Shown here: positions 13,059 through 22,531 of the stretch, one piece after another | Layout of the letters: each line of letters starts with the position of its first letter | Position numbering within the stretch: the first letter of the stretch is position 1 | DNA from: Zygnema cylindricum | Taxonomy: Eukaryota; Streptophyta; Zygnematophyceae; Zygnematales; Zygnemataceae | DNA: 64,000 nt | NCBI GenBank assembly: GCA_037447655.1 | Contig: JBBHKE010001784.1 | Coordinates: forward strand, 126,001 to 190,000 | Direction of reading: 5' to 3' | Made by a program: the position numbers and the translations under genes | Notes under the pieces: generated by a model | The model's database searches: none | The model's input: only the letters and a program-made list of their open reading frames with translations | Told to the model about the DNA's origin: nothing

Positions 13059-13636
13059 TACACCGCTAATCGTTATTAGTGTTAATGACACTAATTTTGA
13101 AGGGGCTTTTTTTGGCCCAAAATCATAAACAAGTGTTATTAACATTAAAATAGAATTAACGCTAATATGGAAAGTATTTACTTAGTGTTCACCATTTTAT
13201 ATTACGTTTGTCAAAATTAGCGTGATGTACAAAATTCTTTTTTACATACATCGCGTCATGATGACATCTCAATTTTACAACATTGAGTGTGCTTTGCATG
13301 TTTATTAAACTTAGTACCAATTAGTCGTCGGAAAGAACGAAACATTGCAAAATATAAAATATACAATTGCGTTAATTTTACTCTAATTGACTAATTTACA
13401 TGTTTCGTACGATTTCCAAACCGCACAAGTACGTATTTCCGCGAAAGTTGTCACGATAGTACAACCGAACTTGAAATAGCATCAATGACAGCTCGACGTA
13501 CACCCTAAAGAGTCGACACACAAATTGGCGTTAAGTACCAAATTTGTGTTAATGTTTTTTATTTTGGGACACAAAAGCACAAACTAGTGTTACTAACACT
13601 ATTTTTTATTTTACACTAATAACGATTAGCGGTGTG
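13059..13636. mobile_element. TA-MITE (CACCGCT variant), copy C
   Basis: The left end is TA-CACCGCTAATCGTTATTAGT and the right end ACTAATAACGATTAGCGGTG-TG. The inverted ends agree over about 22 bases; the right TA has become TG. Its right edge coincides with a hAT-like terminus (GTGTTCTGTATCG), as happens at two other CACCGC MITEs in this window. Confidence 0.75.
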
Positions 13637-14416
13637 GTGTTCTGTATCGACAAAAAATCTTATCGCCAGGGATTTGACACATTGAATATAGAGAGATCAA
13701 TGGTCTCTATACAGAGGTCGCAAACTGAAACCGAAACGTGGTTAACCGACCGCTCGCGTCGGATCTGGTTGCCAAATTTGGGGGCCGGGCGAATTCGGGC
13801 GGTTGATTCACAAAAAAAAAAAAAAAATCGGTTATGGTCTGGTAAGTAAAAAAAGGAAATAAAATGACATTTTTATACTGTTAATGATTTCCAACATTAT
13901 TTTTCTTTGTACTTTTGTTATAGTGGAAGGTATACACGAGATGTACCACTAATTTTGTACTTATTGGGGTGCGGGCAGGAACGGATAGTCGCAAGAAATC
14001 GAGTTTCAGTTAAACTTTTATTTTCGTGAACGCGTTTCGGTCAACTGTTAACAATTTTGAAGCGTGACGTAACTCGGTCGGGCGTATGGTACTCTGATTT
14101 TGAAAAAAAAAACTGTCGGTTTCGGTTTTCTAAAATTTTGACTTTTGCGACCTCTGGCTCTATATATCGCTTCAGAAACAACATAAAATATTGTGATACA
14201 TTTGGTCGGAGGTGTGGATCCGTATAGTAGTGAATTTTTCTTAGAACCCAACAACGCTTTGGTATATGGCTGTAAAAATATATCAACATATCGAGTCGAT
14301 ATATCGGTAATATATCGCAAAATTGAGCTTCTCGATATATCCAAACGATATATCTTTTACCGGGTACCCAAAATTAGGTACATATCGACTATTGGCAAGG
14401 GAACTTCAAACAACAC
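13637..14416. mobile_element. hAT-like element, weakly paired ends
   Basis: The left end GTGTTCTGTATCGACAAAA and the right end (reverse complement AGTGTTGTTTGAAGTTCCC) resemble the TAGTGTTGGGTATCG termini of the window's hAT elements. The interior near 14280-14400 is rich in GATATATCG as in those elements. Both terminal TA dinucleotides appear to be occupied by CACCGC MITEs. Possible outer flanks (13051-13058 and 23082-23089) match at only four of eight bases, so the pairing is tentative. Confidence 0.45.
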
Positions 14417-14968
14417 TACACCGCGAATCGCTATGAGTGTGAAGAAATAAATAGCGCAAAATAAAAAATTAGTGTTATTAACGCTAATTGGAATTTTCAA
14501 AACTATCAAAAAAAACATTTAGTCTAATTTTTTACTAACTCTAATTTGGGTTTTTCCAAAAAAGAAAAATGCTAGTCGTAAACATGTTTACACTAATATA
14601 GGTACTTGTACAAAATCTGACAAATAATACACAAACCGTTCGTTCACACGACCGACCATGCACTATCGGACAAAAATGTGCGAACCTGGTTTTTGACAAC
14701 CCGATTTCATCCCCTTTTTAGAGCGCATTCACATGCGTGCGAGGTTATGTTAATTCATCTGTTGTAATTTTCACTTAGAAAGTACATTCGTGTACCGTTT
14801 GACACAGACAATACACCGTACTATTTAAATCGCAGTGTACTTTCAATGTTAAACCTAATTGGAACAGAACCCTAAAAGGCGTGAAGAAAAATATAGACTA
14901 ATTAATTCTATTTAAGAATTTGGGTCAAGATTTAGGGTAACCAAATTAGCATTATATACCCTAATAGC

Positions 14969-15184
14969 TACACCGCCAACCGCTATTAGCGTTGTGTACG
15001 CTAATTATGTCCCGCTTTTTTTTTATTCTCAAATAGAATTATCCATACATTTAAAAAAAAACCCTACTTCCAAATTAGAGTAAACGATTTCTTCGAAAAT
15101 TTCCAAATTCCCAATTAGCGTAAAATAGGCTAATTATTTGTATACGCTAAAGAAACTTCTACGCTAATAGCGATTGGCGGTGTA
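14969..15184. mobile_element. TA-MITE (CACCGCC variant) inserted at a hAT terminal TA
   Basis: This 212-bp element with ends CACCGCCAACCGCTATTAGC and GCTAATAGCGATTGGCGGTG is flanked by TA. The right TA is also the first dinucleotide of the hAT terminus TAGTGTTGGG, so the MITE went into the very end of that element. Confidence 0.8.
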
Positions 15185-15451
15185 GTGTTGGGTATCGAGG
15201 ACCATTTGCCGATATTCGATATATATCGAATTTCAGGTACCCGATAATCGATATATCGCTTCGATATATCGAAAATCAAAATATCGCGATATATTGCCGA
15301 TATATTGAATCGACGATATATCGAAGCATTAAAAAAAAATGAGTGTTTTCAAAGGTCTCCAAAGTCATGTGCCTTCGGACATGGTGACCGTAAAATCTTT
15401 GCCGAAAAAGAAAAACGGTTTTTTCTTGAAAGTCAGCAGAGTGAAGGAGAT

Positions 15452-15812
15452 CCATAGTTCAAAAGTACGCATTTTATCGTAGGCGTTTTGCAAGCCGCTT
15501 TTAGCGTAAGTTGTGTTATGGGCTTTCCATGTGATCTTCTTAGATCGCTACTTTGATCAACGTCTCTCCGATCGTCCAAAATCTGACGATTTGAATAAAA
15601 AACACTTCAAAACTCACAAAAAAAAATTGTCTGAATGTTTTTCCAAATTTAGGCATGACGTTTAATTCTCTATTGATCGATGTGCAAATCAACCCTGTTA
15701 CTTTTTTTTTCATTTTGCGACGAATACAATATGTGTCTTAAAGCCATATTGTATGTTTTGCGTACAATAGGCATATTGAATGGGCCTACTTTCACCTACT
15801 TTAAAACTATGA
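15452..15812. mobile_element. Short MITE with CCATAGTT ends, copy 1
   Basis: It starts CCATAGTTCAAAAGT and ends ACTTTAAAACTATGA, flanked by GGAGAT (15446-15451 and 15813-15818). The interior matches 27864-28169, including GTTTTGCGTACAATAGGCAT and CCATGTGATCTTCTTAGATC. The related Harbinger MITE at 4985-5641 reads GTGAAGGATACCTTTGAGG without interruption, an empty-site comparison. Confidence 0.8.
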
Positions 15813-16284
15813 GGAGATCTTTGGGGTACATCGACGCGGTACACTTGCAAAGTACATGTATGGAATTCGCAAGTACGAAATTTCCAAACGAAAATGGTCG
15901 GTTTCCAAATCTTTGACGATTTTGAGATTTGATCGCTAGCTTACGTGAAAGACTCAAATAAAAACACGTACCTAAAAACTTATTTACACACAATACGTGA
16001 TGTAACCGAGGCCTCTATAATTAATGTAGGGTATCGGGTAGTTTCATATCGCGATAATTTCGATATTCGATATATCGAATATCGATCGAGCAAAGTCCTC
16101 GATACATCATACCGCGACCAACATATACTATCGCGATATATGTTGAAAAGAGGTAATTAATAGTTCACTTCCCTATTTTAGTTTTGCTTTAAAGAAAGAG
16201 AGTGAGAATCAAAGGCGCGCCATGGCTGCCGCCATATTTAGAAAGTGGCAGTTTTTGAAGAAAAGGGTATTTTACTAAAATGAT

Positions 16285-16352
16285 ACCTAAGTCTAGATTT
16301 GAACCTACGACCTCTAGATTCTCTATAGCCTAACGCCTCAACCATTAAAGCG
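16285..16352 (-). other. tRNA-like block in the E1 5' LTR
   Basis: On the minus strand it reads like a tRNA without a visible acceptor stem: ATGGTTGAGGCGTTAGGC resembles a D-arm/A box, GAATCTAGAGGTCG follows, and GGTTCAAATCT matches the B box except for its last base. Copies lie at 21610-21680 (minus), 33076-33145 (plus) and 40809-40880 (plus) in the other E1/E2 LTRs. The orientation is always opposite to the LTR. Confidence 0.55.
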
Positions 16353-16645
16353 TTACAAAACGATACACGTGATGGGTTTCATAAATATATAAACGTTAAC
16401 GCAACAGCTAATTAGCAGCAACCTAACCAAAAGGAGCAATTCCTGCATGTACGCGAATCTGAACCGTGTAAAATATGTTTTGATCGGACGGCCGCCATTA
16501 TAGCCGCCACGCGAAGTGAGATTTTGGCGGCATACGGAGATAGCGTCACACGGTGCCACGTGGCGCCACATTATTTGATATCGGACAAGATGGGAGGAGG
16601 AACCATGGCTTCGGATTTGACATGTGTCACCTTGTAGACCTTGTC

Positions 16646-16700
16646 GTACAATGGTCGTACAATAAGTACATCGCCCATTGTACCTTCTTGTACTATATAG
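16646..16700 (+). promoter_or_regulatory. LTR promoter: five GTAC motifs then TATA box
   Basis: GTAC occurs at 16646, 16657, 16666, 16680 and 16690, directly before CTATATAG. About 0.2 copies would be expected by chance in 48 bases. GTAC is the core recognised by plant and algal SBP-domain factors, including copper-response regulators. The TATA position, about 320 bases before the gag start codon, fits LTR transcription. Confidence 0.6.
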
Positions 16701-17018
16701 TGTTCCTATTGGACTAGGGTTTAGTCGTAGGTAGTCGTGAGTAGGCAGACCGAGACTTAGTAATATTTAGGTACCTCTCTCTCTAAGAGAGCTTGTAACT
16801 ATAAAGGTCATTTTTGACCAGCCATAACTTCTTGCTCAGGGGAGCAAATTCAGTGATTCTTTTGATTCTTTTTGCGTTAGACTCAGGGGAGTCTTTTCCT
16901 CACAGGGGTGAGAGTGCTCAGAATATTTTTGTTCCTGGGCGGCGCTTATTCAGCGGGAAAATAGAAGGGGAAAATATTATCCTAGAGGCTTTACATAGGC
17001 TGCTCATTCTGTAGGTCA

Positions 17019-18011
17019 ATGGAGACCACAAAATTTCAGGTTATGGGCCCACCCTCTAGGGTGCCCATATTTGGATGGATCAGACTTCCTTTATTGGGAA
17101 ATGATGATGGAGGGAGAACTATTTGAGAAGCATCTATGGGCATAGTGTGTGGACAAATTCGATGCCCACCTCCACCTGGGTTTGGAGGGACACGTTTTTC
17201 TGACACCTCCGCCTCTACAGTTGGTAGAATAGCTGCCATCATCACCGAGGATGAAGATAAGGAAGGAGAGGAGATTGTCATGGAAGGAAAAAAGAGAGGA
17301 GTTGCAACTCAAATGACACCATTGCCGAAGGCGATACTGGCAGCAACATCACCAAAAACGGTGACGAGGGTTCAGACCGAAAGATCAGAGTATGAAAAGT
17401 GGAACTACAAAGACAAAGTTGCTAAGCTCTTAATTCTTTAAAGTGTAGCAAAGGGCATTGCCATTCCCCTTATGCATGTCAAATCTTCATCTCAGATTTG
17501 GATATCACTAGTTAACAAATATAAGAGTGGATCATTGCAGCAAAAATAGTTGGCCGAAAATAAGATTGCAGCTTATACTTATAAAGGAGGGAGCATGAAT
17601 AATTATTGCAATGATTTAGGAGCATTATTTGGAGAGTTAGAGAGTGCAGGTAACTCATGGTCCGAGAGATAAAGAGTGAACACATTAATGATGAAACTAC
17701 CTGAAGAGTATGAGAATATCATTAACCAATTACAAGACATGGGAGATAGGAATTGGAATTGGGATGACACAGTGGGAATGATTTTAGTGAAAGAAAGCAC
17801 CATAGAGCTTAGGAGAGGGAGTCCAAGTGTTCAAGCATTGTTTGCAAGAGCTGAGTGGCGGAAGCGTGATGAGGAGAGAGGGAAAGATCCCTATCGAAAC
17901 TTTGGTGGAAGATGACAAGGAGGTGGCAGATTTGATAGACAGGGGAGAGGAACTTCTCGAGGAGGATTATGTCACTTCTGCAACAAACTAGGACACTATA
18001 TGGCTGATTGT
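17019..18011 (+). pseudogene. gag: E1 gag remnant
   Basis: Translation starts inside the LTR (ATG 17019) with METTKFQVMGPPSRVPIF, followed by a one-base insertion near 17071 that shifts FDGSDFLYW out of frame. Later pieces read GKKRGVATQM, YEKWNYKDKVAKLL, SSQIWISLVNKY and LMMKLPEEYENIINQLQD, as in copia nucleocapsid polyproteins (UBN2-like region). A CCHC zinc knuckle C-x2-C-x4-H-x4-C lies at 17970-18011. Stops interrupt it near 17439, 17546, 17670 and 17915. It would coat the RNA in virus-like particles if intact. Confidence 0.9.
17039..17053 (+). promoter_or_regulatory. Primer-binding site for half tRNA-iMet
   Basis: GGTTATGGGCCCACC follows the 5' LTR directly. It complements the anticodon stem-loop of plant initiator tRNA-Met (GGUGGGCCCAUAACC), not the 3' acceptor end. 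Use of a cleaved 5' half of this tRNA is known for Drosophila copia and a few relatives. The same bases encode V-M-G-P-P of gag. A related site follows the LTR end at 45439. Confidence 0.75.
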
Positions 18012-19380
18012 GTCAAACTTGCAGATCTTCGACTAAAAGATGGTCAAGGAACCTCAAGGGATGGAGGAAAGAAAAAGGCTTTCCTGACTCAAGTTCATGA
18101 TGAGGAAGTGGAAGGAAAAACTGAACCAGAAGAGGAGCTTGAGGAGCTTCTTTTTAATCCAAAACACACAAAAAAGCATGTCGACATTCCACAGAGACAA
18201 AAGTGTGCTTTCGGAGGTAAGAGGAATCCACCCGAGGATGGGTGGATCATAGACTCAAGGGCTTCAATGCATATGTGCAAAGATAAGCGGTGGTTCACTA
18301 AACTAAGAAAGATCCCAACAGTTGAGATTGAGTACGGAGATGGTAGAGTAGAAACCACAAGTCTTGTTGGAACTGTTGACTTGAAGGTTCTAGTTGATGG
18401 AAAGGCCTCAATTGTAACACTCTCAGACGATCTTTACATTCCACAGCTTAACAAGAACCTAGTCTCAACAACTTTCCTAGATGAAAAGGAGTTTGAAACA
18501 GGAACTAGGAAAGGAATCTTCACAGCAAGCTTTGATAATGAGGTTTATTTCATAGCTGAGAAGGGCAGTCAAGGAATGTTCAGAATTGTTCTTTGCAATG
18601 AAAAGAGTGTTCTCTACTCGTGTGCAAGTGAGATGATACTTTCGCATAAAAGGTTAGGGCATGTGCATTTAGATAGATTAAAGAAAATGAAGAAAAAGGG
18701 AATAGTGGAGGGTATTACTTTTGAGGATGATGAGACCTTTGTTGATTGTAGTGGATGTGCCTAAGGGAAGATTCATAGACTTCCATTTCCAAAGGCAACC
18801 ACATTTAGGAGAGACAAAGTATTAGATCTAGTTCACACTCATGTTTGGGGACCTGCTAGGTATGCTTCACATGGGGGGAAGAGATGGATGTTAACCATCA
18901 CAGATGATTGGTCTAGATACACGAAGGTATACTTTCTCATACATAAGTCAGAGGTATTAAGATGTTTCAAAGAGTATAAAGTATGGAGTGAAAAACTACA
19001 TGAAACCTCAATAAAAGAGATAAGAAGTGATAATGGGAAAGAATACACCTCAAGGGAATTTGAAGAATATCTTAAAGAAGAAGGAATTCATCATGAGAAA
19101 ACTGTTCCCTATAATCCGGAACAAAATGGAGTAGCAGAAAGAGTTAATAGAACTTTAGGAGATATGTCCAGAAGTATGTTAACAGATAAGAGGAAAGGGC
19201 TGCAGTTTTGGGCGGAGTCTATGAACTATGCTAAATTCATCAAAAGTAGAGTCTTAACTTCAGCAAACAAGGAGGAAACTCCGTATGAGAGGTGGACAGG
19301 AAGAAAGCTTGATTTGTCTAGTTTGAGAGTGTTCGGAAGTCAAGTCTACAGTTTGGATTCCGATAAGACTAAATGGAGTT
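18012..19380 (+). pseudogene. pol: E1 protease and integrase remnant
   Basis: The protease signature WIID-S-R-A-S lies at 18243-18266; the catalytic motif is normally D-S-G, so Gly is replaced by Arg, as in E2. The integrase zinc finger (H-x4-H ... C-x2-C) lies near 18646-18760 and is followed by a TAA stop. The catalytic core shows LVHT-H-VWGP (18831-18854), where His replaces the first catalytic Asp that E2 keeps, then SDNGKEYTS (19027) and PEQNGVAERV (about 19117-19146). A frame change near 19377 leads into the next part. Confidence 0.9.
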
Positions 19381-20905
19381 AGAGGGGAGAGGGAAGCCAA
19401 GATATCTTGTAGGATATGATGAGAGCACAAAAGGATACCGAATGTATGACTTGAAAAAGAGAGATATAATTCTGGTAAAACACATAGTGGTGATGAATGA
19501 AGAGAAGTCCATTGATCCATTCAAATATAATAACGAAGTCAAAATCAGATTTGAAACGGATCAGATTTCTGACTTTGACTTTGAAAATGAAGAGAAGGAA
19601 GAGGGAGAAAAAGAAAAATCTGCATATCTACCAAAGGAGAAGGAGGAAAGGACAATATCCGAGGCAACGCCACAATACGAAGTGGAAACAGATGGGGAAC
19701 TCGATGAGACACCGGAATTGGAAGATAGGGGAGCTGAATATCTCCCAAAACGAAACCCAAAGATGCCTTCCATATCGGCGTCCGATTTTGAAGGGGGAAG
19801 AAGAAGTAGTAAATGCCTCCAAGAAAGAGAAGTAAATAACCAACTCACAAAGATGTCTCACCCAGATGAACCTCAAACATACTTAGAGGCCATAAACACT
19901 CCAGAAAGTAGCCGGTGGATCACAGCTATAAATGAAGAAATGGCCTCTATCATTGAAGCCAATACATGGGAGTTGGTAGATTGTCCACCGGACCGAAAAC
20001 CGATCAGATGTAAGTGGGTGTTTAAACTTAAATTAAACCCGGATAATACCATTGAGAGGTACAAAGCTAGGTTAGTTGCAAAAGGTTATACTCAAAAAGA
20101 GGGGATAGACTACGAAGAAACCTTTGCACATGTAGTCAGATTTCCTTCTGTTAGAATACTTTTAAGTATAGCCGTAGCGGAGGATATGGAAATCCACCAG
20201 ATGGATATTAAAACGGCCTTTTTGCAAGGAGAGTTGGAAGAAGAAATTTACATGAGGCAACCGGAAGGATTCGTGGAAAGTGGGGAAGAAAACAAAGTTT
20301 GCAAACTGATAAAATCACTCTATGGGCTTAAGCAAGCCCCGCGACAGTAGAATATAAAGCTCGACGAATTTCTCACCGGTTTGGGGTATATCAGAATTAG
20401 TTCAGATCACTCTATATATTTATTTGAGGATGAGAATGGAGTGATATATATTGCTATTTATGTGGAAGATTTGTTGGTCTTAAGCAAGTCCTTAGATAAA
20501 ATTAACAAACTAAAACGGGATCTTAGAAGAAGTTTTGATATGAAAGATCTTGGCGAAGCAAAGTACATTTTGGGAATTCACATGGAGAGAGATAGAGGGA
20601 ATAGAATTATAAGACTCACTCAAAAAGAAGCTATCAGTAATATGCTAGAAAAATTTCAAATGGAGAAAGCAAACGGATGTACTACTCCCATGGATTTGAA
20701 GAAAGCGAGTGAGGGGAGTGAAGAGGGAGGAATATTGATCATTAATGATGAGATGGATGAGATAAAAAGAAAATTTATGGAAAATATTCCTTATCGGCAG
20801 ATTGTAGGCAAGTTAATTTATTTTATGAACTGTACCCGTCCGGATATAGCTGCAGCTGTAGGTGTCCTTAATAGAAGTCTAAATGACCTAAGAAAGAGAG
20901 ACTAG
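19373..20905 (+). pseudogene. pol: E1 reverse transcriptase remnant
   Basis: The region has the acidic linker after integrase and then the copia RT block: [63 protein letters not shown] and LIKSLYGLKQAPRQ. A TAG at 20348-20350 replaces the Trp usually following PRQ. After it, IAIYVEDLLVL (20450-20482) carries YVED instead of catalytic YVDD. A second TAG at 20903-20905 replaces the conserved Trp before EAAKRVMRYLVGT. E2 has the same three changes. Confidence 0.92.
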
Positions 20906-21452
20906 GAGGCTGCCAAAAGGGTGATGAGGTATCTGGTGGGGACAAGGGAATTATGGTTTCATTTGGGAGGGGAGCACACTGACATCACCACTTGGAGTGA
21001 TGCCAGTTATGGAGATGTGCCTTTAAGGAGGTGTACGACTGGATGTGTTGCAAATTGGATCCGGTGCATGTTGTTGGAGTAGCAAGCAACAAAAAGTAGT
21101 TGCTCAGTCCACTATGGAGGATGAATCCATGGCTTCTTGTGCTGCCACAAAAGATTTAATGTGGGTTAAATCTCTTCTTGAAGAACTTGGGTTCATGAAG
21201 TCTGGAACTCAAAATGTTTATTGTGATAATCAAGCTGCTATCTCTATTGCAGCTAATCCGACACATCACTTCAAAGCTAAGCATATGGATATTAGACTAA
21301 GCTTTGTCAGAGAGAAGGTAGAAAATAAAATTATTAAACTGGTTCATAAAACTGATAGAGAAATGATTGCAGACATGATGACAAAAGCAGTGCCTTCCCC
21401 TAAGTTGATTTATTGCAAAGAAAACTGTGGATTAAAATTGAAAAGTGACTAG
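20906..21452 (+). pseudogene. pol: E1 RNase H remnant and pol end
   Basis: The segment continues EAAKRVMRYLVGTREL and TTWSDASYGD, changes frame near 21040, then gives SGACCWSSKQQKVVAQST, MWVKSLLEELG, YCDNQAAISIAANPTHHFKAKH and DMMTKAVPSP, the usual C-terminal RNase H of copia pol. It ends LKLKSD-stop shortly before the polypurine tract. RNase H would remove the RNA strand during reverse transcription. The frameshift makes it inactive. Confidence 0.9.
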
Positions 21453-21465
21453 GAATTAAGGGGAG

Positions 21466-22345
21466 TGTTGAAAAGAGGTAATTAATAGTTCACTTCCCTA
21501 TTTTAGTTTTGCTTTAAAGAAAGAGAGTGAGGATCAAAGGTGCGCCATGGCTGCCGCCATATTTAGAAAGTGGCAGTTTTTGAAGAAAAGGGTATTTTGC
21601 TAAAATGATGCCTAAGTCTAGATTTGAACCTGCGACCTCTAGATTCTCTATAGCCTAACGCCTTAACCATTAAGGGGTTCGGAAACGATGAGTTTCATAA
21701 ATATATAAACGTTAACGCAACAGCTAATTAGCAGCAAACTAACCAAAAGGAGCAATTCCTGCATGTACGCGAATCTGAACCGTGTAAAATATGTTTTGAT
21801 CGGACGGCCGCCATTATAGCCGCCACGCGAAGTGAGCTTTTGGCGGCATACGGCGATAGCGTCACGCGGTGCCACGTGGCGCCACATTATTTGATATCGG
21901 AGAAGATGGGAGGAGGAACCATGGCTTCCGATTTGACAGGTGTCACCTTGTAGACCTTGTCGTACAATGGTCGTACAATAAGTACATCGCCCATTGTACC
22001 TTCTTATACTATATAGTGTTCCTATTGGACTAGGGTTTAGTAGTAGGTAGTCGTGAGTAGGCAGACCGAGACTTAGTAATATTTAGGTACCTCTCTCTCT
22101 AAGAGAGCTTGTAACTATAAAGGTCATTTTTGACCAGCCATAACTTACTGCTCTGGGGAGCAAATTCAGTGATTCTTTTTGCGTTTGACTCAAGGGAGTC
22201 TTGTCCTCACAAGGATGAGAGTGGTCAGAATATTTATGTGCCTGGGCGGCGCTTATTCAGCGGGAAAATAGAAGGGGAAAATATTATCCTAGAGGCTTTA
22301 CATAGGCTGCTCATTCTGTGGGTCAATGGAGACCACAGAATTTCA
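21466..22345 (+). repeat. E1 3' LTR
   Basis: 880 bp, TGTTGAAAAGAGG to ATTTCA, preceded by AAGGGGAG. It is nearly identical to the E2 3' LTR (32410-33289, also 880 bp) and less like its own 5' LTR. It is followed by 53 bases that also follow the E2 LTR. The 73-codon frame near 22130 differs from the E2 equivalent at one residue. Confidence 0.95.
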
Positions 22346-22514
22346 GCTTAGTAAAACCGTTTACACCAATAGGAAAGCATATTCCTACGTGTGAAAAATA
22401 TTCATATCGCAAAAAATGGTGTCTGTACAAGTACCGTACAGGGAAAATACGGTAAACCGTACGCAAAATGGTATAGACACTTCCCCTCGCCCCCACCGAG
22501 CGCCCGCCACGGGA

Positions 22515-22531
22515 GGGGGGGGGGGGGGGGG
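22515..22531 (+). repeat. Poly-G run (about 17 G)
   Basis: An uninterrupted run of about 17 G is followed by CTTTTTG and a run of ten A. Such runs can form G-quadruplexes and are prone to length error in sequencing. Confidence 0.9.

Larger units (their letters stand above)
16141..17038 (+). repeat. E1 5' LTR
   Basis: 898 bp, starting TGTTGAAAAGAGG and ending TTTCA. In order it contains the GCCATGGCTGCCGCC box, an antisense tRNA-like block (16285-16352), a CACGTGGCGCCAC palindrome near 16557, five GTAC motifs (16646-16693), TATATA (16694), a CTCTCTCTAAGAGAG hairpin, GGTCATTTTTGACC, and the gag ATG at 17019. It differs visibly from the 3' LTR, including an extra short repeat near 16857. Confidence 0.95.
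16141..22345 (+). mobile_element. Ty1/copia LTR retrotransposon E1 (defective)
   Basis: It is a 6.2-kb element with LTRs at both ends, a primer-binding site at 17039-17053, gag and pol in copia order (protease, integrase, reverse transcriptase, RNase H) and a polypurine tract AAGGGGAG at 21458-21465. The reading frame is broken many times. The 5' flank is ATATA and the 3' flank GCTTA, so there is no target duplication. The 3' flank instead equals the E2 junction, which points to a recombinant 3' end. Confidence 0.95.

Noticed and set aside
22130-22351. Leader frame of about 73 codons shared by the E1 and E2 3' LTRs
   Set aside because: It lacks an ATG, runs off the LTR end into flanking DNA, and is broken in the E1 5' LTR. 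Gag uses another frame.
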